Part shown: piece after piece, positions 57,229 through 64,000 of the stretch | Layout: every line of letters begins with the position of its first letter | How positions within the stretch are numbered: position 1 is the stretch's first letter | Assembly (NCBI GenBank): GCA_002307135.1 | Contig: DBTQ01000013.1 | Span: 65,270-129,269, forward strand | From: Bacteroidetes bacterium UBA1312 | Lineage (GTDB): Bacteria > Bacteroidota > Bacteroidia > Chitinophagales > Chitinophagaceae | Direction of reading: 5' to 3' | Length of the DNA stretch: 64,000 bases | The notes under the pieces: model-generated | Told to the model about the DNA's origin: nothing | Databases searched by the model: none | Seen by the model: only the letters and a program-made list of their open reading frames with translations | Translations under genes and position numbers: made by a program

Positions 57229-57276
57229 CCCAAAGCAATAGGCTATCTCAGATCCGAGATAGCCTATTGCTTTGGG
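57229..57276. terminator. Perfect 21-bp bidirectional terminator
   Basis: Arms 57229-57249 and 57256-57276 are exact reverse complements with a 6-base loop. It separates the DUF4834 gene from the convergent porV. Confidence 0.85.
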
Positions 57277-57307
57277 ATTAATAATTTTAAAAGTAAAAAA
57301 CTAAGGA

Positions 57308-58474
57308 TTATTCTGCTTTTTTACTAAAGTCAGACCCGTTATTGAAATCAAATAATAAAGAGAAACGTACAGTGTTGGATAATGGATTGCGTGAAATGCC
57401 AGAACCGGAAGGTACCAGATAGGCTACATTTAGATTGAATACTGTATAGCGAACACCAACACCACAAGTCAGATATTTTCTATCTCCATTGTCTTTGTCC
57501 TCATAATAATATCCTGCACGAACAGCAAACTGATCTTGATACCAATATTCTGCACCTAAAGATGCTGATACTCTCTTGAGTCCTGCTGGGTCACTGAATG
57601 AAGTGAATGCACCTGAAATTACTGATTTGTCAGGGTAAGCATAATTCCCAAAACTATCTTGAACTGGTGCTGGTACTAAAAGTTTATTGACATCTAAAGC
57701 CACCGTTACCTTATTGTAAGCATCCATTTTGTAGGTATATGCAGCTCCAATACCTAAGTTTGCAGGAATATAATCACGGCGTGTAGAACTGTAAGATATT
57801 TTACTTCCTAAATTGCTAATTACAGCACCTAGGCTGAATTTGGAAGACTCAAATTCATTTTTTTCTCTCGTTTTGGTATAATATATACCAAAGTCACCTG
57901 CTACTGCGCTTCCTGGTTTGTAATCACCGCTTGCGGCAGCACCAGTTGCTAACGAAGAGTGGATGTAACGAAGACTTACACCTGTTGAAAGATTCTCCGA
58001 TAAACGACGGGAATACCCCAAATCAAATGAATATTCGCGTGGCATACCTGTGCCGATTGGGTCACCGGTAATATTAGTATAGTTGATATTCCCAAGTGAG
58101 AAATATCTTAATGAGGCACTTATCGCCTGATTGTTATTTTCTCCAAATTTTGCATATCCTGAAACATATACGAGGTTAATATCCGGAACTAAATCCTTTA
58201 ACCAAGGAGTATAAGTGGCTGAAATACCGTAATTTTTAGTTGCAAAGGGCAATTTAGCGACATTCCAGTATTGCGCATTGGCATCTGCATCTATGGCAAT
58301 ACCAACGTCTCCCATAGCACCAGATCGGGAATCAGGAGAAATACGTAAAAAAGGTACAGCTGTAGTGATAGCGATTTTTTGACCATTAATTTGCGTGCTG
58401 CCTTGAGCACGAGCATTAGAAATAGAGATGCTCGCTAAAACACTCAGACCAATTAAAGCGAAACGATTTGACAT
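57308..58474 (-). CDS. porV: T9SS outer-membrane shuttle protein PorV (LptO)
   Basis: 388 aa, start at the ATG at 58474, giving a signal peptide (ALIGLSVLASISISNARAQ); the frame is open to 58531. PorV is a 14-stranded FadL-like barrel that carries T9SS cargo from the Sov/SprA channel to the PorU sortase. Family blocks near the N-terminus: AVPFLRISPDSRSGAMGDVG, NAQYWNVAKLPFATKNYGIS, TPWLKDLVPDINLVY. Ends in strand-type sequence (TVRFSLLFDF) and a short tail. Downstream of porU, 103 bases apart, with a -7-like element in the gap (minus strand TACATTTG, 58516-58509). Confidence 0.97.
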   Translation of the reverse strand: MSNRFALIGLSVLASISISNARAQGSTQINGQKIAITTAVPFLRISPDSRSGAMGDVGIAIDADANAQYWNVAKLPFATKNYGISATYTPWLKDLVPDINLVYVSGYAKFGENNNQAISASLRYFSLGNINYTNITGDPIGTGMPREYSFDLGYSRRLSENLSTGVSLRYIHSSLATGAAASGDYKPGSAVAGDFGIYYTKTREKNEFESSKFSLGAVISNLGSKISYSSTRRDYIPANLGIGAAYTYKMDAYNKVTVALDVNKLLVPAPVQDSFGNYAYPDKSVISGAFTSFSDPAGLKRVSASLGAEYWYQDQFAVRAGYYYEDKDNGDRKYLTCGVGVRYTVFNLNVAYLVPSGSGISRNPLSNTVRFSLLFDFNNGSDFSKKAE

Positions 58475-58508
58475 TTTTATACTACTAATTTGATTTTTAA
58501 AAACTCTG

Positions 58509-58516
58509 CAAATGTA
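58509..58516 (-). promoter_or_regulatory. -7 element in the porU-porV gap
   Basis: Minus-strand TACATTTG, a full -7 match, 34 bases upstream of the porV ATG; the nearest TTG is 16 bases upstream, short of the usual 19-21. porV may be transcribed from here in addition to read-through from porU. Confidence 0.4.
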
Positions 58517-58577
58517 CTTCAAAAAAAGCATACAATCTTATGCCCGATTTTACTTGATCATTTGCTCTTTCAGATTA

Positions 58578-61500
58578 TTAACGCAATAGTATTACTTTTT
58601 GGTATCCCAAATCCTCAATATTTGTTGCTGTTGCTATTCTGATACGATAAGGATATACCCCGGGGAAGAGTTTTTCACCTGAATTTCCTGTACCATCCCA
58701 TATTACATCACCACTTCTGCTTCCTGTAGCTTCAAAAGTTTGAGTTAGCGTTCGTACAAGTGCTCCTGAACTATTGAATATATGTATAGTAGCCGTAAGC
58801 TCTTCATTGGGGTGATTATGTTCAAACACAAAATGTGTTAAATCACGGAATGGGTTTGGGTAATTGTATAAATTTTGTACCCTAACGATACCTCCATTTA
58901 CTACTTCAAAATTTACTACACCTTCACCTGAATTATTAAATACATCCCAAGCTTTTACACTCAACGTGTGTTTGCCGTCAGTAAGCCCAGTAATTGGGAA
59001 TTTGACATAACCCCGTTTGTATGTATTGGGCGCTGTTTCGTAGTAATCATTAAGAATATAAGGTGCTTCAATTACATTGTCTAAAATGGCGGTTAAATCA
59101 TGTCCTACAGAGTTGCCGGAGATATTGAGGCCGCTATTATCTGTTATTATTGCATATAGTACAGAATTAGTACCCGTTATTCCTCCATCAACAAACATGG
59201 AGTCATTCATGTATGGGCGAACTATTGGCGCATCATTATCGGCGACTACATTATCAGCAAAACCACCTACGACAGTAGAGGTGTCCGAACCAGATGCGTC
59301 AATAGTACCATTGTCCGCATAGTAACTAATTTTCCCTTTCCCAAAGTCATAGTTAATGTCTTTAGGTGTAATAAAAGTGAAAGAAAATAAACCATTGTTC
59401 ACAGTAGCAATACCTTTGTAGATGATATTATTTTGGTATCCAATGTTTGTATAGCTATTGTATTTTACTGTAAAGACCGGTGTTATTTGTTGTTTGTCAA
59501 AGATCGTAACATTCACCTTTCCATTAAAGCCATTCATCACATTCCCTACGTCGTCTCTTACAGAACCAGATATTGCATAAGTACCTAATGATTTAATAGA
59601 ATCTGTAATAGTTGCAACTCCACCAGTGTTTATTGTTTGAACAGAATCTGTTGTTACATTATATCTTGGGATGTCTGGAATTAAAGCTGGGTCGCCTAAT
59701 AAAGCAAATTTACGTGTGTTGTCCACATCGGCAGTTGTGAAGCTATTGTTTTTAGAGATCAAAAACGCGTCACCAAAACTATACCATCCATTAGAGCTTT
59801 TGGTGTACTGGGCATTTAGATAAGCTGAGTTAAACAGTTTATTTGAGCCAGCATACACTACTTGAGTTGTCGTAAGAAGAGCTATTGCACCTCCGTCGGA
59901 CTTAAGCATTAATTTTTCACCTGCAGATTGTAATGCAGGGTTGTCGAAACGGCTAAAGTCGCAAGTCGCTGTGACCATTATCGGCATTTTGTAGGGGTTG
60001 TTCCAAGCGTTAAAGTCATCTTTAGTCAATATTCTTTTGGAAGACAAGGTATAGATACTCCCGTGGCCATTGTAGTTAAATAAGAATGTTCCTTTGTAAT
60101 TATTGTCATTAATTGCTTTGTTGGCATCAGGGCATCGTGCTCCACTAGGAGTAGATATGATGCTCATATTGTCCAAGTATACTTTGTTGGAATTATATGA
60201 CCTATTCATATTTTCTACTAAAGTAGCCATGTAGTCGGCGTCTAGCATGTGATCTCCACCACTATCTTCAATATCTGCGGCATATACATTGTTAATACGC
60301 CAAGCACCGAGTGCTTGATTGCTTTTGTAACGTATGATTTTTTCAACAACAGCAGTTGCTTCATCTGAAGATGTAGCGGGAATGCGTGCCACTGCGATAT
60401 CCATTAAGGGGACTGATGTATAACTAGTAATACTCTCGTTGCTATCTAATATTGCAAAAAAATCGTCGCTACAATAACCGGAGGTCGCACTTAGTGACTC
60501 AGCAGTTTCATATGTAGGTACAACACCAGCATTAGGGACGGTATTCAATATGTGTTTATAATCGTATGAAGCTCTTCCAAATAACAATAAATATTTAGGC
60601 ATTTTGGTAATATCGTTCCCTGCTCGATCGTAAAACATTTTAACAAAATCGCGCACAGCGGCAATGTCTTGAGTCCCTGAAGAAAATTCGTTATAAATTT
60701 GAAAGGTTGGTGCTACTATTACTTTTAGATTACCCTGTGTTCTATGAAAATCTGCGAGTTTATTTGCTGCACCGATTAATGCATCATTTGCTACTATAAT
60801 ATAGTCCGCTTGATCCAACCCATGAAGATTTTGATTGGCAACACTTCCTGCATAGTTTGGTGTAAGATAATAACTTCCATCAGTGGCAATAAATTCATGT
60901 AGTGAATTTGCATTTTGAGTGAATGAATAAATAGAGCCGGATAGCGTGCCATTTATTTTAATTGGTTGCAACGGGTTTGTTATGTCCCAAACCTGTGTGT
61001 TTACATTGGCATTTGCTAACTGATAGGAGGCAATTGCAGAAGGTCCGATACTTCGCCAATCGCGGAACGATAATTGCTCTCCTGTGTTGAATATTAATTT
61101 TTTGCGTGTATTTATTTCTATGTAATCAAGGTATTCTTTAGCAAGACTAACATTTTTAAGATAGTTTATAGTAAAGTCCAAACTAGAGCCAGTAGCCGTT
61201 GTCCAGCCTTGGTTGGCAACTAATCTTCCTGGGTCATCTCCATCGCTTCCGCCTACTTGATAGGAGTTGTGTATTCCTATCACATTTGTATTGAGTGTTA
61301 CCGTTGTTTGTGCTGCATTCGGGTAGTAGTTCGGATAAATTGCCGCGCTGGCTAATTGATAGTCAAAATAAATACTATCACTGATATTACTAACAGGGAA
61401 AGAAACAGTTAGTGAATTTGAAAGGCCTCCATCAAAGCCAAGTATTTCTCCCCACCAAGTTTTTCCAAATTGTCCGAGATTTTCTAATTCTTTTTCGTGT

Positions 61501-62378
61501 AATGCATAATCATTGTATGTACTTATTGTCCTGTCAGGAGTGCCAGTACTATTCACATTGTTTATTCTCATGCCAATTCCATTGTCTAAGCTTATAAAAT
61601 AAAAGCTGCTGTCGGAATATAAATTAGTACGATGATGGAATAATTGCTTACTGCTATCTTTTACCCACTCTATTGGACCATTAGCATAAAATAAAAAATA
61701 GTCACCGGTGCCGAAAATCCCATCTCCGCCATCATGCATTTCTATTGCGTTTTCTACCAAATCATCAGGGTGTGGAATATAATTAGCTTCATATAACATT
61801 GTGCCTCCGTTGCCAAACAAACGAATGTTTGCACTGTTGATACCGCTGGCACTTGTACCGAACTTGTTTTTTACAAATTCATAGTCAATTTTATAAATTC
61901 CTTTTTGTGTAATTGCTATTTTATTCCAAGTGCCAGTGGCTAATACAGAGGTTGTGGTTGTGGTTCTTAATGTTGACTTAACAGGAGTCAATGTAGAGTT
62001 ACTGGCTCCTTCATTTTCTGTTATGTCCAAGCTGAATTTTTTGAGTGCCTGTATTGTGCCAGTAGTTTTGTCTTTCTTGTATGCAGGTACACTTACAAAA
62101 GCGTAAGGTTTTTTTCGCTCAAGGCCAATTGAAATTATTGGTTTTGTTGCATTATTGATAATGCTATCCGGCGTGTTTCCCGAAGACTGTTCATATATTT
62201 CTTCGGAAATTTTAAATAAAGGAATTTCGAAATTTTTAAGTGGTATTTTTTGTACGTAAAAACCGCTGTTTACATGAATATTGTTTACAGTACAAACTTG
62301 ATGTTGTATTGTTTGAGCAGACGAACTGTTTACTGCGTTGATAGCAATTGCGCACATCAATAAAATTTTTCGTGTCAT
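58578..62378 (-). CDS. porU: T9SS sortase PorU (C25 peptidase family)
   Basis: 1266 aa. PorU removes the C-terminal sorting domain of T9SS cargo at the cell surface and attaches the protein to A-LPS or an equivalent. Signal peptide ends near NSSSAQ. The gingipain-type domain holds a catalytic His in FNYNGHGS (His772) and the nucleophile Cys in VTATCDFSRFDNP (Cys806). The C-terminus carries NYPNPFRDLTHFVFEH and a FlgD-like beta fold (VWDVFNNSGEGVVNFEV before it); PorU itself has a sorting-domain-like end but is not cleaved. Length fits PorU in this phylum. Upstream of porV on the minus strand and divergent from gldJ. Confidence 0.97.
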   Translation of the reverse strand: MTRKILLMCAIAINAVNSSSAQTIQHQVCTVNNIHVNSGFYVQKIPLKNFEIPLFKISEEIYEQSSGNTPDSIINNATKPIISIGLERKKPYAFVSVPAYKKDKTTGTIQALKKFSLDITENEGASNSTLTPVKSTLRTTTTTSVLATGTWNKIAITQKGIYKIDYEFVKNKFGTSASGINSANIRLFGNGGTMLYEANYIPHPDDLVENAIEMHDGGDGIFGTGDYFLFYANGPIEWVKDSSKQLFHHRTNLYSDSSFYFISLDNGIGMRINNVNSTGTPDRTISTYNDYALHEKELENLGQFGKTWWGEILGFDGGLSNSLTVSFPVSNISDSIYFDYQLASAAIYPNYYPNAAQTTVTLNTNVIGIHNSYQVGGSDGDDPGRLVANQGWTTATGSSLDFTINYLKNVSLAKEYLDYIEINTRKKLIFNTGEQLSFRDWRSIGPSAIASYQLANANVNTQVWDITNPLQPIKINGTLSGSIYSFTQNANSLHEFIATDGSYYLTPNYAGSVANQNLHGLDQADYIIVANDALIGAANKLADFHRTQGNLKVIVAPTFQIYNEFSSGTQDIAAVRDFVKMFYDRAGNDITKMPKYLLLFGRASYDYKHILNTVPNAGVVPTYETAESLSATSGYCSDDFFAILDSNESITSYTSVPLMDIAVARIPATSSDEATAVVEKIIRYKSNQALGAWRINNVYAADIEDSGGDHMLDADYMATLVENMNRSYNSNKVYLDNMSIISTPSGARCPDANKAINDNNYKGTFLFNYNGHGSIYTLSSKRILTKDDFNAWNNPYKMPIMVTATCDFSRFDNPALQSAGEKLMLKSDGGAIALLTTTQVVYAGSNKLFNSAYLNAQYTKSSNGWYSFGDAFLISKNNSFTTADVDNTRKFALLGDPALIPDIPRYNVTTDSVQTINTGGVATITDSIKSLGTYAISGSVRDDVGNVMNGFNGKVNVTIFDKQQITPVFTVKYNSYTNIGYQNNIIYKGIATVNNGLFSFTFITPKDINYDFGKGKISYYADNGTIDASGSDTSTVVGGFADNVVADNDAPIVRPYMNDSMFVDGGITGTNSVLYAIITDNSGLNISGNSVGHDLTAILDNVIEAPYILNDYYETAPNTYKRGYVKFPITGLTDGKHTLSVKAWDVFNNSGEGVVNFEVVNGGIVRVQNLYNYPNPFRDLTHFVFEHNHPNEELTATIHIFNSSGALVRTLTQTFEATGSRSGDVIWDGTGNSGEKLFPGVYPYRIRIATATNIEDLGYQKVILLR

Positions 62379-62850
62379 ATTTTGGCTTTTAGGGCGGCTT
62401 CACTAAGTGATTGTAAAGTTACGAATTGTATTTTTACCATGCTCCATTTACAAGTGTTTTCGCGCATGTTGAAAATAGAATCAGGGTATTAACGAAAATT
62501 TTACCATTTTATTATCAAATACTCCCCAAAATGACGTGGCTTGAGTTTTTGGTTTAATTTCAGAGAACGTTCAAAAGTGCTCAATTCTGAATACGCATAA
62601 TATTTTTTAGAAAAAAGTGATGCTCCTAAATGGTCCGCAATAAAATTAATATAAATATCACGAAAGCATTGTCAATAAGGCATTATATGATATTTATGGT
62701 GTTCAATAATGACGGATAATTTCTTCGAAAAAAAGATTTTTTTAAAATTGAAAGAAGAAATGCTTGACATTCTCAAAATCTTGCGCTACTATTGTAAAGG
62801 TTTTTAACAATTATTAGCCTTAATAGTAGTAAATATTTTTTCTCTGAATT
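62379..62850. other. porU-gldJ divergent intergenic region
   Basis: 472 bases, AT-rich, no convincing ORF. It must hold promoters for both genes. Beyond the candidate gldJ promoter (below) I see no repeat or RNA element. Confidence 0.5.
62764..62794 (+). promoter_or_regulatory. Candidate promoter of gldJ
   Basis: TTG (62764-62766), a 20-base spacer and TACTATTG (62787-62794), one mismatch from TAnnTTTG. About 56 bases before the gldJ ATG. Confidence 0.5.
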
Positions 62851-64000
62851 ATGAAAAGAACACTCATTAGCATGAGCTTACTGTGCGTCGGAACAGCTAC
62901 GCTCTTTTCTGCCTGCTCTTCCCACAAAGGAGGCGGTGTATCTACCAAAACAGGGTGGGATTACAACGATCCGAAGCTTGGTGGATTTGATGTACCTAAC
63001 TATCGTGGACAGCAAACTGGACCAGGTTTAGTATTTGTGGAAGGTGGACGTTTTACAATGGGTCAAACTGAAGATCAGTTGGGCGATGAACATACGAGTA
63101 TTCCGCGTACGGTTTCGGTTTCTTCTTTTTATATGGATGAAACTGAGGTTGCTAACGTTCATTACCGTGAGTACACCTATTGGATGGCGCGTGCGTATTC
63201 TTCCGATTATCCGGATTTGGTTGAGAAAACTTTGCCAGATAGTACTTGTTGGAGAAAAGCGCTTTCTTACAATGAGCCATTCGTTGATTTATACTTCCGT
63301 CATGCGGCTTATAATTTCTATCCTGTTGTTGGTGTGAGTTGGAATCAAGCCAATGAATACTGTAAATGGCGTAGTGATCGTGTTAATGAGTACATTCTCA
63401 TTAAGAGCGGTAAATTGAAGAAAAATCCGAATCAGGTTAATGAAGATATCTTTACAGATGACACATACATTTCTGGTCAATACGAAGGTATAGCCGGAAA
63501 CAACCGTAAAAAAGATTATAACCCTAATGGTTCAGGTAAACGTGGTGTAAACTATTCTGATGGTATCTTTTTGCCAAACTATCGTCTTCCGACGGAAGCT
63601 GAGTGGGAATATGCTGCTGTTGGTTTAAAAGGTAATAACCCAGAACCTGCTACAAAGCGTCGTCGAGGTGAAGAGGTTGTAACCAATAGAAATACTTATC
63701 CATGGGGTGATCCTCATACTACACGTTTTGGTATTCGTAATTCATACCAAGGAGAATTTCTTGCTAACTACAAGCGTGGTGCAGGTGATGCAATGGGTAT
63801 TGCCGGAGGCTTAAATGACAATGCAGACATTCCGGCACCAGTAACATCTTATCAGCCCAATGCTTTGGGTATTTATAACATGGCTGGTAACGTAAGTGAG
63901 TGGGTATTGGATACTTACCGCCCAACATCATATCAAGATGTCAATGATTTTCGCCCTTTCCGCGGTAATGTTTTCGAAACATATCGTCGCAATGTGGAAG
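62851..64000 (+). CDS. gldJ: Gliding / T9SS lipoprotein GldJ (partial, cut by window end)
   Basis: The first 383 residues of GldJ; the frame is open to the window edge. Start at the ATG at 62851. Lipoprotein signal with lipobox FSAC (Cys22). The FGE-sulfatase fold is clear: FVEGGRFTMGQTEDQLGDEH, FYMDETEVANVHYREYTYW, VVGVSWNQANEYCKWRSDRV, YRLPTEAEWEYAAVGL, YPWGDPH, IYNMAGNVSEWVLDTYRP. GldJ is a paralogue of GldK and in Flavobacterium is needed for gliding and for stable GldK. The sulfatase-modifying activity is not expected. Divergent from porU. Confidence 0.95.
   Translation, partial: MKRTLISMSLLCVGTATLFSACSSHKGGGVSTKTGWDYNDPKLGGFDVPNYRGQQTGPGLVFVEGGRFTMGQTEDQLGDEHTSIPRTVSVSSFYMDETEVANVHYREYTYWMARAYSSDYPDLVEKTLPDSTCWRKALSYNEPFVDLYFRHAAYNFYPVVGVSWNQANEYCKWRSDRVNEYILIKSGKLKKNPNQVNEDIFTDDTYISGQYEGIAGNNRKKDYNPNGSGKRGVNYSDGIFLPNYRLPTEAEWEYAAVGLKGNNPEPATKRRRGEEVVTNRNTYPWGDPHTTRFGIRNSYQGEFLANYKRGAGDAMGIAGGLNDNADIPAPVTSYQPNALGIYNMAGNVSEWVLDTYRPTSYQDVNDFRPFRGNVFETYRRNVE

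Noticed and set aside
62851..64000. gldJ as a truncated or broken gene
   Set aside because: The frame is intact to the last base; it is only cut by the window edge.

Overview
The window is an ordinary chromosomal segment of a Bacteroidota bacterium. It carries the type IX secretion / gliding genes gldK, gldL, gldM, gldN, porV, porU and gldJ, plus a porP/sprF-like gene beside an OmpA-family (PorE-like) gene. Other phylum markers are two T9SS C-terminal sorting domains on secreted proteins, a murF-alr fusion, a stand-alone C-terminal transketolase subunit, a bacillithiol gene (bshB1), an ATP synthase epsilon subunit reduced to its beta-sandwich, and promoters of the TTG-N19/20-TAnnTTTG type. 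Shine-Dalgarno sequences are largely absent. Gene content suggests a Chitinophagaceae-like (Sphingobacteriales/Chitinophagales) organism, but family level is inference. I see no IS element, prophage, CRISPR array, tRNA or rRNA.

Layout. 1-4.4 kb: a small exported repeat protein, then secA, ending in strong hairpins. 4.5-10.3 kb: a giant (1929 aa) PKD-containing T9SS cargo protein on the minus strand. 10.7-12.8 kb: a thioredoxin-fold/DUF255 protein. 12.9-17.7 kb: gldK-gldL-gldM-gldN, the T9SS core and motor, followed by comB. 18.5-20.7 kb: a minus-strand trio (unknown exported protein, DUF486, metallo-beta-lactamase fold). 20.7-26 kb: housekeeping genes (cobalamin adenosyltransferase, aminopeptidase P, aldehyde dehydrogenase, SGNH hydrolase, Dps) and a small lipoprotein. 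26-28.9 kb: a T9SS cargo protein and a GH10-like/DUF187 exported hydrolase. 28.9-34.5 kb: a BamA/TamA-like barrel, DUF4271 membrane protein, uroporphyrinogen-III synthase, yidC. 34.6-40.6 kb: murF-alr, lolA-like, ftsK. 40.9-44.3 kb: porP-like and porE-like pair. 44.4-48.7 kb: bshB1, rfbB, a polytopic membrane protein, rfbA. 48.8-53.4 kb: mlaD-ostA, a small beta-barrel, hemW. 53.6-57.2 kb: atpD-atpC, SUI1, transketolase C-subunit, DUF4834. 57.3-64 kb: porV, porU and, divergently, gldJ, which runs off the window end.

How it fits together. Much of the window serves the envelope. SecA, YidC, LolA, OstA/LptA, MlaD and the BamA-like barrel move proteins and lipids to and across the membranes. GldK/L/M/N, PorV, PorU, GldJ and the PorP/PorE pair form and anchor the T9SS. 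Two proteins with C-terminal sorting domains are likely substrates.

No clearly new multi-gene system was found. The observations most worth a second look are a perfect 42-bp palindrome that occupies exactly 14 codons of the BamA-like gene; a series of long, perfect, mutually unrelated terminator hairpins; promoter -7 elements only 4-9 nt from start codons, suggesting leaderless mRNAs; a full-consensus promoter about 350 bp upstream of the porP-like gene; and a comB gene directly downstream of gldKLMN.
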